A program made the position numbers and the translations under genes. From Pirellulaceae bacterium (lineage in GTDB: Bacteria > Planctomycetota > Planctomycetia > Pirellulales > Pirellulaceae), in assembly GCA_013002105.1 (NCBI GenBank), contig JABDKS010000140.1, positions 1 through 10,760 of the forward strand: a stretch of DNA of 10,760 nucleotides, in the 5' to 3' direction. Numbering within the stretch: position 1 is the first letter of the stretch; every line of letters starts with the position of its first letter. This document shows, in pieces, positions 1 through 7,798 of the stretch. The notes below the pieces were generated by a model. The model saw only the letters and a program-made list of their open reading frames with translations. It was not told where the DNA came from and did no database searches.

Positions 1-1667
1 GAGCTGTAGCCATCGAACAGGCGGTTAATCGACTGATCGATTCACCCGAGTTCGGTCAGCATATCGCCCGCATGTGGTTGGATGTCGCGCGGTATGCGGA
101 CACGGATAGCGCGTATCGACCTGATACCAAAACGCCACACTACTTTCCATTTGCGTTCACGTATCGCGATTATGTCGTCGACGCATTCAACGCGGACAAA
201 CCGTACGATCAGTTTTTGAAAGAACAGTTTGCCGCCGATTTAATCGGGTTCGATGGCGAAGACCCGGAAATTGCCGCACTTGGGTTTTTGGGCGTCGCGC
301 CCCATGCCACACGCGCTCAGCAAGAAACGCTGGACGATTGGATTGATGTAACCACGCGGGGGTTGATGGGGCTGACGGTCGCTTGCGCCCGATGTCACGA
401 TCACAAATACGAACCGGTTCCCACGGTCGACTATTACTCGCTGCGCGGCGTTTTCAATGCGCTCTCGCGGCCCAATCCGTTGGACGAGCAGAAGCAACCG
501 ATCCTCACTAGCTACGTCGCTTCCGATGCTGACCAAGCCGATTACAGGCGAAAACGAGCGGCGGTCGAAAAGAAGATCGCCGATAACGCAGGTAAGAAGG
601 CCAAGAACAACAATCGATCGATCGCAACGAAGATCCGTGAAACGGAGTTAGCCGAACTGCTACTGTTTCATCCCGGCGCTCCCGGGCGTGCGATGGTCGT
701 ATTGGAGAAGCGACAAATCCCTGCGTCATTCGTACACGTTCGTGGTGACGCGGCGGCGCGAGGTGCGGATGCCCCACCGCGATTCTTGAAAATCATCGAT
801 CGCCAGCAACCGGTATTCGACGACGAAACAAGCGGACGTTTGTCATTGATCCAAAAGATCGCATCGGCGGACAATCCGCTGACGGCGCGGGTGTACGTCA
901 ACCGCGTTTGGGGACACTTGATCGGTTCACACCTTGTCGCAACGCCGTCTGATTTTGGCTTGCAAGGTGACCGGCCGTCGCATCCAGAATTGCTGGACTG
1001 GTTGGCTGATGATTTCATTCACCATGGTTGGTCGACCAAACGACTGGTACGCCAGATCGTGTTGACAGAGACGTTTGCCCAAAGCAGTCAGCACGAAGAT
1101 GCCAAGGCGGAGATTGACCAAAACAATCGGCTGTTGTGGCGTGCCAATCGGCGGCATTTGTCGATCGAGGCGTTGCGTGACAGTGTACTGGCGGTTTCGG
1201 GGCAATTGGACCGTCGTCCCGGCGGGCACCCGGCACCGCTATGGGGAACCAATGCCACACCCCGGCGAACGTTGTACGGTTATATCAATCGGTTCAACCT
1301 CGACCCGACACTGCGCGCGTTCGATTTTCCCACACCGATGCAAAGTCAAGGTTTTCGCGGCGAAAGTATCGTTGCGCCACAAGGTTTGTTTTTGATGAAT
1401 TCGCCATTTGTGATCGAGCAAACTAGAGCGATGACTCAGGCCGACGCGTTTGCCAATTTGGCGACGGACGAAGATCGGATTAGCTATTTGTTCGCACGGA
1501 TTCTGCAGCGCCAGCCCGCGGCACCGGAGATCGAGCGGATCAACAAGTACCTGCAATTACAGCAGAGGATTCAGGAGGTGTCGAAATCAAAGAAGTATCA
1601 ACTCGATGGTTGGCCGATGATCGCTCAATCATTGATGATGAGCAACGAATTTCAATACGTGGACTGA
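1..1667 (+). CDS. DUF1549 (PSCyt2) / DUF1553 (PSD1) protein, 5' end missing
   Basis: The reading frame is open to the left edge (first whole codon at base 3), so the true start lies outside the window and 554 residues are visible. The visible part starts inside DUF1549: the codons before the ATG at 72 already match the family ([20 protein letters not shown]). [12 protein letters not shown] motif with c-type-haem-like CxxCH lies at 384-398. A lysine-rich linker covers about 520-660, then a stretch typical of the family with GAPGRAMVV and an RGD..RG segment, then DUF1553 from about 835 ([30 protein letters not shown]) to the normal end SNEFQYVD. Family knowledge: these planctomycete proteins are usually exported, often carry an N-terminal cytochrome-like PSCyt1 domain, and have no settled biochemical function. 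Whether PSCyt1 is present cannot be seen. The stop is 3 bases before the next start, so the two genes are co-transcribed. The linker between the domains is short for the family. Family assignment is firm; function is unknown. Confidence 0.95.
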   Translation, partial: AVAIEQAVNRLIDSPEFGQHIARMWLDVARYADTDSAYRPDTKTPHYFPFAFTYRDYVVDAFNADKPYDQFLKEQFAADLIGFDGEDPEIAALGFLGVAPHATRAQQETLDDWIDVTTRGLMGLTVACARCHDHKYEPVPTVDYYSLRGVFNALSRPNPLDEQKQPILTSYVASDADQADYRRKRAAVEKKIADNAGKKAKNNNRSIATKIRETELAELLLFHPGAPGRAMVVLEKRQIPASFVHVRGDAAARGADAPPRFLKIIDRQQPVFDDETSGRLSLIQKIASADNPLTARVYVNRVWGHLIGSHLVATPSDFGLQGDRPSHPELLDWLADDFIHHGWSTKRLVRQIVLTETFAQSSQHEDAKAEIDQNNRLLWRANRRHLSIEALRDSVLAVSGQLDRRPGGHPAPLWGTNATPRRTLYGYINRFNLDPTLRAFDFPTPMQSQGFRGESIVAPQGLFLMNSPFVIEQTRAMTQADAFANLATDEDRISYLFARILQRQPAAPEIERINKYLQLQQRIQEVSKSKKYQLDGWPMIAQSLMMSNEFQYVD

Positions 1668-1670
1668 TTC

Positions 1671-3095
1671 ATGACAATGTACGCACCTTCGCGACGAGAA
1701 CTCCTGCAGTCGACATCATTGGGCTCACTGGCATTGGCCGGCTTGCTCGGACAAAGCAGACCGCTGCGCGCCGCGTCGCCCTTGGTCGACGATTCGCCAC
1801 TACTGCAAAAAGATCCGCATTTTCAGCCGAAGGCCAAGCGGATCATCCATTTGTTTATGAACGGCGGCCCGTCGCAAATGGATACGTTCGACCCGAAACC
1901 AGAATTGAATCGGCTCAACGGGCAACCATTGCCCGATTCAGTCCAAAAACAACTTCAGCCGGTGCAGCGAAATCGGGCCGGTGAGGTTTTCGGTTCGCCG
2001 TTCGCGTTTGCCAAACACGGCGAAAGCGGACTGGAGATCAGCGAACTTTTTCCCAATGTCGCCAAACATGCCGACGAACTTTGCGTCGTGAAATCCATGC
2101 AGGGCGAGATTGCCAATCACACACCTGGATTGCTGTTGACCAACTGTGGGCATTCGACTCTGCCGCGACCGAGTCTGGGATCTTGGTTGCTGTATGGGTT
2201 GGGAAATGAAAGTGACGAATTGCCGGGATTCGTTGTGCTGTGTCCACGCGGTTTGCCGACCGCGCAATCACGCAATTGGACCAGTTCTTTTCTACCAGGC
2301 GTCTATCAGGGGACGCACATTGATACAGAAACTCGTAACGGCCAATTGGTTCCCAATTTGACTCGGGACGATGTGCCGCCGGGGTTGCAACGCGGTCAAA
2401 TTTCCCTGGCACAGTTTCTCAATCGCCGTCACGCGGTCCAACGACCCGGCGATCAACGGCTCGAAAGCCGTATCCATTCGATGGAGCTGGCGTTCAGAAT
2501 GCAGTCGGCCGGCACCGACGCGTTCGATCTGAATCAAGAGCCAGCGCATGTTCGACAGATGTACGGTGATACCGTCACCGGACGAAATCTGTTGGTCGCG
2601 CGACGTTTGGCCGAACGGGGTGTGCGATACATTCAGTGCTATCACGGTGCCGGACAGCCTTGGGATAATCATGGTTCGATTGTTCGCAACATCACGCGGT
2701 TGTGCAGCGAATCGGATCAGCCGATTTCCGCGTTGCTGACCGATCTGAAACAACGCGGTATGTTGAAAGACACGCTGGTGATTTGGGGCGGTGAAATGGG
2801 ACGGACGCCGACCGTTCAGAAAATCAAAGATCCCACCAAAGTCGGACGCGACCACCATATCGATGGTTACACGATCTGGATGGCGGGCGGCGGAATCCGT
2901 GGCGGGATGTCCTACGGTGCTACCGATGAATTGGCGATGAAGGTGGTGCAGGACAAAGTCTTGCTGCACGACTTACACGCCACGATCCTGCATCAGATGG
3001 GTTTTGATCACAAACGCCTGACCTATCGATACACCGGGCGGGATTTCCGATTGACCGATGTCCACGGTCGCGTCATACACGAACTCTTGGCCTAA
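1671..3095 (+). CDS. DUF1501 protein with Tat signal
   Basis: 474 residues, full length for DUF1501, a family related to the alkaline phosphatase/sulfatase fold. The N-terminus MTMYAPSRRELLQSTSLGSL carries a twin-arginine motif (SRRELL, residues 7-12), a hydrophobic stretch and an alanine-containing cleavage region near residue 35. This points to folded export through Tat. Family signatures are all present: LFMNGGPSQMDTFDPKPELN (61-80), GEIANHTPGLLLTNCG (145-160), GVRYIQCYHG (317-326), WGGEMGRTP (372-380), GRDHHIDGYTIWMAGGG (392-408) and LHDLHATILHQMG (432-444). The Asp and His residues in these motifs are candidate metal or catalytic ligands; that is inferred from the fold. The start 3 bases after the preceding stop has no visible Shine-Dalgarno sequence, and an ATG two codons later is possible. 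DUF1501 genes regularly follow DUF1549/DUF1553 genes in planctomycetes and are thought to act with them. Substrate unknown. Confidence 0.96.
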   Translation: MTMYAPSRRELLQSTSLGSLALAGLLGQSRPLRAASPLVDDSPLLQKDPHFQPKAKRIIHLFMNGGPSQMDTFDPKPELNRLNGQPLPDSVQKQLQPVQRNRAGEVFGSPFAFAKHGESGLEISELFPNVAKHADELCVVKSMQGEIANHTPGLLLTNCGHSTLPRPSLGSWLLYGLGNESDELPGFVVLCPRGLPTAQSRNWTSSFLPGVYQGTHIDTETRNGQLVPNLTRDDVPPGLQRGQISLAQFLNRRHAVQRPGDQRLESRIHSMELAFRMQSAGTDAFDLNQEPAHVRQMYGDTVTGRNLLVARRLAERGVRYIQCYHGAGQPWDNHGSIVRNITRLCSESDQPISALLTDLKQRGMLKDTLVIWGGEMGRTPTVQKIKDPTKVGRDHHIDGYTIWMAGGGIRGGMSYGATDELAMKVVQDKVLLHDLHATILHQMGFDHKRLTYRYTGRDFRLTDVHGRVIHELLA

Positions 3096-3108
3096 CGAGG
3101 CGAATGTT

Positions 3109-5247
3109 TTGATCCCATGTGTCCGCCGCAGTGGCTCAGTGATCGTTCTTGGCTGGTTGCTATGTGGTAGCGGGTTTTGCCAAGTCATCGAGCCGGAGAT
3201 GGTTCATTTGCGATCGACCGATGATCGTGAGTGGTCGGAGTTTCCGCAGCAGCCCGACGCCGCGTCGCTGAAACGCGAGTTCACGGCAAAAGAGAACGTG
3301 ATTCCCTATACGTTGTCGCTGCGTCAGCAAGACGTCAAACAGTCATGGCAGATTCGGATCAACGACAAAGTGATTGGCCGGCTCGTCAGCCACGAGGCCG
3401 ACTTGATCACCGACGTTGTGATTGGACCGAAGACTCTGGTGGATGGATCGAATCAGTTGGAGATCATTCAGACAGGCAAAAAAGACGGCGATGACATCCG
3501 CGTCGGCGAGATCGAAGTTTTGTCGCTACCGCCGTTGGACTTGCGTTATCAGTCGCATGTGTTGGTCGACATCCAAGACGAAAATCAACGGTTGGTCCCC
3601 GGCCGAGTGACGTTGGTGGATCAACGAGGCGTCTTGATGCCGGTTTCGATCGACCCCAACCACTACATGGCCGCACGTGAGGGTGTGATCTACACAGCGA
3701 CCGGAAAGGCAAGGTTCGGTGTCGCGCCCGGCAAGTACCGTTTATTTGCCGGTCGTGGATTCGAATTTGGTGTCGACGCCGCGGAAGTCGATGTTCAGGC
3801 GGGACAACAAGTCAAGCGTACGCTGACGATCCGACGCGAAGTCGACACGACGGGATGGGTCGCCTGCGATACGCACATTCATACGTTGACGCACTCGGGG
3901 CATGGTGATGCGTCGGTGGACGAACGGATAGTGACTTTGGCGGGCGAAGGAGTCGAACTACCCATCGCCACCGACCACAACAAACACATCGACTATCGCC
4001 CAATTCTGGCTGAGTCGAAAATGAAGGACACCGGCGTCGAACGTTTCTTTACACCGGTGATTGGAAACGAAGTGACCACCAAAGTCGGGCACTTCAATGT
4101 ATTCCCGGTCGCGTCATCGGATGTGGAGATTCCGGAATTCAAGTCGGATCAATGGACGCAGCTCTTTGACGACATCTATTCGACACCGGATGTCCGAGTC
4201 GCGATCTTGAACCACGCACGCGACATCCACGGCGGTTTCCGTCCCTTTTCGCCTCGGCATCACGTCTCGCTCAGCGGGCAGAATCTGGATGGATGGGATC
4301 TGCGGGCCAACGCGATGGAGATCATCAACTCCGGTGCCACGCAAAGCGATCCGCTGGAGTTATTTCGCGATTGGTGCGGGTTGATCAATCGAGGGATCGA
4401 GATCACGCCGGTCGGCTGTAGCGATTCGCATGATGTGGCCCGCTACATTGGTGGGCAAGGTCGCACGTATATTCGGTGCGACGATCATGATCCTGCAAAC
4501 ATTGACGTGCAGCAGGCAGTCGACGCCTTTCTGGCAGGCCGCGTCATCGTCAGCTACGGATTGATGGCGGATGTTATCGTCAACGACGAATTCGGTCCCG
4601 GCGATCTGGTGCCTGTCGAGGCGAAGCGGTCGGTAAGCGTCCAGGCAACCATTCGCGGCCCAGAGTGGACTGATGCCGATTCGGTACAGTTGTATGTCAA
4701 CGGGCAATTGGTCGATCAATCTGCGCTCGATTCCGCGACTCGTGCAGAGGGCGTGATCGGTGAAGCAACCTTTTCGATCGATCCACGGCGTCTGCCCCAT
4801 GATGGATGGGTCACGGTGGTCGCGCTGGGTGATGGAATTCGTGCTCCCTATTGGGCGATGGCGAAGCCGTATCAGCCCGATTCACCGGATTTTCATCCTG
4901 TCGCATTCAGTTGCAGCGGTCCCATTCGGCTAGACGTGGACGGCGACGGACGATTCAGTTCAGCAAACACATACGCCAAAAAAATCGTGGAGTCGTGCAA
5001 CGATGATTTGCCATCGTTGGGCCAGCAATTAGCAAAACATGACCCGTCGGTTGCGATCCAAGTGTTGGCGAAACTGCAGAACGCAGCTAATGATGCCGAA
5101 GCCGATTCGCAGCCAAGTCTTGATGTCGGGTCCAATGATTTTGCCAAGATGATCAGTCAATTACCCGCCCCGATTCGCGACGCCGTGAACCGGTATCGCC
5201 GTGATCGTCGTGATAGCGAAATCGCTCGCGTAGAAGCTCGCGAGTAG
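3109..5247 (+). CDS. Exported CehA/McbA-like PHP metallohydrolase
   Basis: I place the start at TTG 3109, 13 bases after the DUF1501 stop. It follows a GAGG-like site at 3097-3100 and gives a plausible signal peptide (MIPCVRRSGSVIVLGWLL, then SGFCQ), 712 residues in all. The in-frame ATG at 3058 would overlap the upstream gene and bury this signal under 17 polar residues; a GTG at 3139 would lose the arginines. Numbered from 3109, residues 26-145 form a beta-rich domain, about 150-245 resemble a carboxypeptidase-regulatory-like domain, and about 250-445 form the PHP-type hydrolase. Its candidate metal ligands are CDTHIHTLTHSGHGDA (HxH at 3874), ATDHNKH, NEVTTKVGH, LNHARD and GCSDSHD. A calcium-loop-like DVDGDGRFSS lies at 609-618. 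CehA and McbA, the best known relatives, hydrolyse the ester of carbaryl; here the true substrate is unknown and probably natural. Position and spacing argue for co-expression with the two upstream genes. Confidence 0.93.
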   Translation: MIPCVRRSGSVIVLGWLLCGSGFCQVIEPEMVHLRSTDDREWSEFPQQPDAASLKREFTAKENVIPYTLSLRQQDVKQSWQIRINDKVIGRLVSHEADLITDVVIGPKTLVDGSNQLEIIQTGKKDGDDIRVGEIEVLSLPPLDLRYQSHVLVDIQDENQRLVPGRVTLVDQRGVLMPVSIDPNHYMAAREGVIYTATGKARFGVAPGKYRLFAGRGFEFGVDAAEVDVQAGQQVKRTLTIRREVDTTGWVACDTHIHTLTHSGHGDASVDERIVTLAGEGVELPIATDHNKHIDYRPILAESKMKDTGVERFFTPVIGNEVTTKVGHFNVFPVASSDVEIPEFKSDQWTQLFDDIYSTPDVRVAILNHARDIHGGFRPFSPRHHVSLSGQNLDGWDLRANAMEIINSGATQSDPLELFRDWCGLINRGIEITPVGCSDSHDVARYIGGQGRTYIRCDDHDPANIDVQQAVDAFLAGRVIVSYGLMADVIVNDEFGPGDLVPVEAKRSVSVQATIRGPEWTDADSVQLYVNGQLVDQSALDSATRAEGVIGEATFSIDPRRLPHDGWVTVVALGDGIRAPYWAMAKPYQPDSPDFHPVAFSCSGPIRLDVDGDGRFSSANTYAKKIVESCNDDLPSLGQQLAKHDPSVAIQVLAKLQNAANDAEADSQPSLDVGSNDFAKMISQLPAPIRDAVNRYRRDRRDSEIARVEARE

Positions 5248-5567
5248 TCATTCTTGGGGCTGTGGTCGGGCAAATGGGGACTACCGAGGCGATCCGCCCC
5301 ATCACAGTTTCGCTGATTGGGATGAATCGGTAGCCAATTCTTGATGTTCGAGCCCGAATAGCCTTTCGAGTGGCCGAGGCGCACGCGCATCACGATTTAT
5401 CGGATCCATGGGAATCCAATTGGCTGGGATTTTCCATATTTGATCGGCACGGCAGTTGCTTGATACGACGTTGTTGCCTTTTATGAGCAACGTTTGAAAG
5501 GACGGATGATTGACCATTTTTGGGGTCGTCACGAGGTCGTGGGTTCCTGTAATAAGGCGACCACTTC
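5248..5567. other. Intergenic region without a convincing gene
   Basis: About 320 bases after the hydrolase gene. No reading frame here has family-like sequence or a good ribosome binding site. A weak 6-bp inverted repeat (ATGGGG at 5274-5279, CCCCAT at 5297-5302) could help end the upstream operon, but no T-run follows it. A TTGACC at 5510-5515 resembles a -35 box but has no -10 box at the right distance. TAATAA at 5550-5555 resembles a -10 box but has no -35 box. The promoter of the BON gene should lie here or just downstream, yet I cannot place it. Confidence 0.5.
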
Positions 5568-5643
5568 ACTGATCGATCCCCTGTGTTTTCACAAACACAG
5601 GCAATTGTTGGTTGTGAAACTTTTCACAACCTGAGCGATCAGT
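5568..5643 (+). promoter_or_regulatory. Nested inverted repeats in the BON gene leader
   Basis: Three perfect inverted repeats sit in 76 bases. Outer arms ACTGATCG (5568-5575) and CGATCAGT (5636-5643) enclose a 9-bp hairpin (5580-5588 with 5593-5601, loop TCAC) and a 10-bp hairpin (GGTTGTGAAA at 5610-5619, TTTCACAACC at 5622-5631). The two hairpins share the 9-mer TTTTCACAA (5586-5594 and 5621-5629). TTTCACAA at 5587-5594 can therefore also pair with TTGTGAAA at 5612-5619, which would break both hairpins. The outer right arm ends 2 bases before the GGAGG at 5646-5650. Neither hairpin is followed by a T-run, so a terminator is unlikely. It could be a structured mRNA leader or paired protein-binding operators; the repeats are certain, the function is inferred. 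Confidence 0.7.
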
Positions 5644-5657
5644 TTGGAGGACTTTGT

Positions 5658-5996
5658 ATGTCACAAGAGTCTTTTTTCTACGCGTTACCTACTGGGGACA
5701 GTGAAACCGACACCGTTGCGTTTGCACCGGTGCCTCAGGTAAGGAGCGAGACCATGGAAATGATGCAAAAACGATGCTCGCGCGACCTGCGAGTGATAGA
5801 GCGAATCCAGACCGTGCTGAAGGTTCACGAGCAGTTGCGGCAATACGCGACTGCCGTCCAAGTCAGCATTGAGAATACGGTGATCGTGCTTCGAGGCGAA
5901 TTGCCGTCGCGTGATCTAAAACAGGCGTTGGTTCCCGCGGTGCGTCAAGCAGGCGTGTTGGGCCAAGTCAGCAACTGTGTTCAGGTCTACGCCTAG
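5658..5996 (+). CDS. Small BON-domain protein
   Basis: 112 residues from ATG 5658, chosen because GGAGG (5646-5650) stands 7 bases ahead, the best ribosome binding site in the window. Residues 1-35 are polar and low in complexity. Residues about 43-111 match the BON pattern: an amphipathic helix (RDLRVIERIQTVLKVHEQL), a beta strand (VQVSIENTVIVLRGELPS, with the usual V-x-L-x-G turn), a second helix (DLKQALVPAVRQAGV) and a closing strand (VSNCVQVYA). BON domains occur in OsmY-like and other envelope proteins and are thought to bind lipid or other small ligands. No signal peptide is visible, so a cytoplasmic location is more likely. An internal ATG at 5754 (residue 33) also has a perfect AAGGAG at 5741-5746, 7 bases ahead, and would give an 80-residue bare BON domain. 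The gene stands alone and converges on the minus-strand genes. Confidence 0.85.
   Translation: MSQESFFYALPTGDSETDTVAFAPVPQVRSETMEMMQKRCSRDLRVIERIQTVLKVHEQLRQYATAVQVSIENTVIVLRGELPSRDLKQALVPAVRQAGVLGQVSNCVQVYA
5741..5756 (+). promoter_or_regulatory. Internal ribosome binding site and second start of the BON gene
   Basis: AAGGAG at 5741-5746 lies 7 bases before an in-frame ATG at 5754-5756. This is as good as the site at the first start (5658). Translation from here removes the 32-residue polar leader and starts just before the BON domain. It may give a second isoform or be the true start; sequence alone does not decide. Confidence 0.5.
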
Positions 5997-6059
5997 CGTC
6001 TGGCCAAGTGTGTAGCGGTGTCATCGCCACAGGCGGATGATCCGTGTACCGGTGGATCG

Positions 6060-6086
6060 AATCTACAACGGTGAAGTCGTTGAACA
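6060..6086 (+). repeat. 27-base dispersed repeat, copy A
   Basis: This stretch recurs on the opposite strand at 10691-10717 with one mismatch (T at 6077). It contains a small dyad, CAACG and CGTTG around GTGAAGT. Just downstream an AGCCC (6091-6095) to GGGCT (6108-6112) dyad follows. Both lie between the convergent BON and membrane-protein genes, so they may also act as transcription end signals, though no T-run is present. Confidence 0.75.
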
Positions 6087-6253
6087 CTCCAGCCCAGGGC
6101 GTTGCCGGGGCTAGGTTGTGATGTGCTTTCAGGTCGAGACGTGGTGTCGGGTTCTCAGAATCCGCTACGGCGTTGCCCGGCGGGATGATAGATCGCTCGT
6201 CGGCGGTGCGAACCACCGCAACGAACGCACACCCGTTGTTCACACGATCCGAA

Positions 6254-6964
6254 TCACTGATCTTTGTGCTTGAGCATCAACTCACTGGAATAGGCCAGCA
6301 CATCGACGGCAATGTCGGCGACGATCGTTCGACCTTTGGCAAGCCACGCGGCGGCAAACGACCAGACTGCGATCCATTCCATCCAAAACAGGAAATTGTA
6401 TTGGTTGAATGTTTGTTTCCAATCGTCGGGCAACCAAAACAAATAGCCGCCCATCGTGACGATGCTCAATAAAATCACCACACCGCTCATGCGATAAACA
6501 AAATTTCGCTCGCGTACGTGCGGTTCTTCTTCACGCACCGAATCACGCGGAAAGTGATAAAGCGAATAAAACGCGAGTGTCAAAAAGAAAACACCGCCGC
6601 TGAAAGTGTGGATGTAGCCGACCATCGATTTTTGAACCAACGGGTCGCTGGCATAATCCAACGGAAACAGCGCGACACCCAAGGCGGACGCACAACCTAG
6701 ATTGGCGGTCCAATTTTCGACGGCGTCGTATCCGCGATAACAGAACAAGAAAATACCGATAGCGCAAAGGGTTCCAACGAACACATCTCGCAGCGCCGTA
6801 TGGTAATAGCTACTCATGTTGTTCTGGATTTCGATTCCGAACACCAGCCATCCGACCGGTCCCAGTGCGATCGGTAACAACAACCCACTCATGCCGATCG
6901 CTCGACGAATGCCCAGATAGGACATGACCAGCGTGTTGGGATGATCGGGCAGTGAGTGATTCAC
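6254..6964 (-). CDS. Six-helix integral membrane protein
   Basis: 236 residues from a GTG at 6964, 9 bases after the stop of the EcsC gene. An ATG at residue 14 (MSYLGIRRAIG) is an equally credible start, and neither has a clear Shine-Dalgarno sequence. Six hydrophobic segments are visible at about residues 24-44, 61-78, 88-104, 117-137, 158-178 and 190-209. The loop before the second carries SSYYHTALRDVFVGTLCAIG, which I recognise as typical of a widespread uncharacterised bacterial membrane family (DUF998-like in appearance). The charged loop RDSVREEEPHVRERN (140-154) is probably on one face, and the tail ends in KHKDQ. No catalytic motif is evident. Close linkage to the EcsC gene suggests shared expression and perhaps a shared membrane role; the function is unknown. 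Confidence 0.85.
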   Translation of the reverse strand: MNHSLPDHPNTLVMSYLGIRRAIGMSGLLLPIALGPVGWLVFGIEIQNNMSSYYHTALRDVFVGTLCAIGIFLFCYRGYDAVENWTANLGCASALGVALFPLDYASDPLVQKSMVGYIHTFSGGVFFLTLAFYSLYHFPRDSVREEEPHVRERNFVYRMSGVVILLSIVTMGGYLFWLPDDWKQTFNQYNFLFWMEWIAVWSFAAAWLAKGRTIVADIAVDVLAYSSELMLKHKDQ

Positions 6965-6973
6965 GTTGGCTGT

Positions 6974-7798
6974 CTAAGTCGCGGGGAGTGCGTTGTAGGC
7001 CTCCCGCACGACCGCTTCGCCATGCGATCGCTCAAGTCGCCGAATGGTGAAATGGGCACGGGCCAGATCTTGGTAGTGGTCGATGAAGTAGCTGTTGATC
7101 AAAGCACCGCCGACAGCACCGATCACGGGGATTGCTTGGGCCGCCAGTTTTTCGCTGACCACCAATCCGAATCGTTCACCGATCTTTGCCACCAGTTTCA
7201 CCAATGGCGGCGCGGTGGTATTCGTCACGCCATGTTTGACGATGTGCTGTGACGCATCACGAATCTGTTTTGCCATCGCGGCGCGAACCGCGAAATACCC
7301 AATCTCGGTCTGGTCATCGACGGCTTGCTGCTTGCCCGGGTCGAGTGCGAAGACTTCCAGGCAGGCGAGCCGCGAACGGACATCACTCAAATCCTCGCCC
7401 TGGCTACGGGCGATGTCGGCGACACTGCGCAGAATCAGCACGGTCGACACCGGCAGTTCGGCTGCCACGGTGATACCGCCCAACGCTCCTCCGGCGGCGC
7501 CGCTGATGCCCGCCATCAATTTGTGTCTCATCAGCTTTGGTTTGGCGTCCGCATCGGTTTCGTCACCGAGTGTTTTTAGCGCAACGTCCAAGGCGACGGT
7601 CAGTGATTTTTCGATCGCCGAGTGCACCAGTCCTTCGGCCGCGTTGGGCAGCATTTTCAGGCTAGCGGTAATCGGCGTCCCAATCAGTTCGGTTAACCGA
7701 TCGGCGATGCCGTGATGTTCCAAAATACGTTTCGCTTCGCGCAATTCGTCCAGCGATTCGTCAGGCAGATTGCCGTCAATCAATTCAGCGTCCGTCAT
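6974..7798 (-). CDS. EcsC family protein
   Basis: 274 residues, ATG start without a clear Shine-Dalgarno sequence. The EcsC pattern runs along the whole length: GTPITASLKMLP (40-51), IEKSLTVALDVALKTLG (62-78), a glycine/alanine-rich hydrophobic stretch (97-112), ELPVSTVLILRSVADIARSQ (114-133), GEDLSDVRSRLACLEVFAL (134-152), GYFAVRAAMA (167-176), ERFGLVVSEKLAAQAIPVIG (208-227), and FIDHYQDLARAHFTIRRLER (238-257). The family is named after a gene next to an ABC transporter in Bacillus subtilis and has no established activity. The hydrophobic stretches suggest peripheral or partial membrane association. It is followed after 9 bases by the six-helix membrane protein, so the two are very likely one transcript. 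No transporter gene is nearby. Confidence 0.92.
   Translation of the reverse strand: MTDAELIDGNLPDESLDELREAKRILEHHGIADRLTELIGTPITASLKMLPNAAEGLVHSAIEKSLTVALDVALKTLGDETDADAKPKLMRHKLMAGISGAAGGALGGITVAAELPVSTVLILRSVADIARSQGEDLSDVRSRLACLEVFALDPGKQQAVDDQTEIGYFAVRAAMAKQIRDASQHIVKHGVTNTTAPPLVKLVAKIGERFGLVVSEKLAAQAIPVIGAVGGALINSYFIDHYQDLARAHFTIRRLERSHGEAVVREAYNALPAT

Noticed and set aside
2292..2969. A 225-residue open frame antisense to the DUF1501 gene
   Set aside because: The opposite strand carries all DUF1501 motifs; the antisense product has no domain-like sequence.
5274..5302. ATGGGG/CCCCAT as a terminator of the left operon
   Set aside because: The stem is only 6 bp with a 17-base loop and no T-run follows; kept only as a remark in the intergenic entry.
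5302..5532. A 76-residue open frame on the minus strand in the gene-free region
   Set aside because: It starts with GTG, has an AGGA 13 bases away (too far), and its sequence shows no fold or family pattern. A chance frame is more likely.
5510..5555. TTGACC and TAATAA as a promoter for the BON gene
   Set aside because: The boxes are 34 bases apart, twice the workable distance, and neither has a partner at about 17 bases.
5583..5657. An upstream TTG start for the BON protein at 5583
   Set aside because: It would translate the inverted repeats and bypass the strong GGAGG-ATG at 5646-5660.
7095..7715. A 206-residue plus-strand frame antisense to the EcsC gene
   Set aside because: The product is rich in Ala, Ser, Thr and Pro, as expected for the complement of a GC-rich gene, while the minus strand gives a full EcsC protein.
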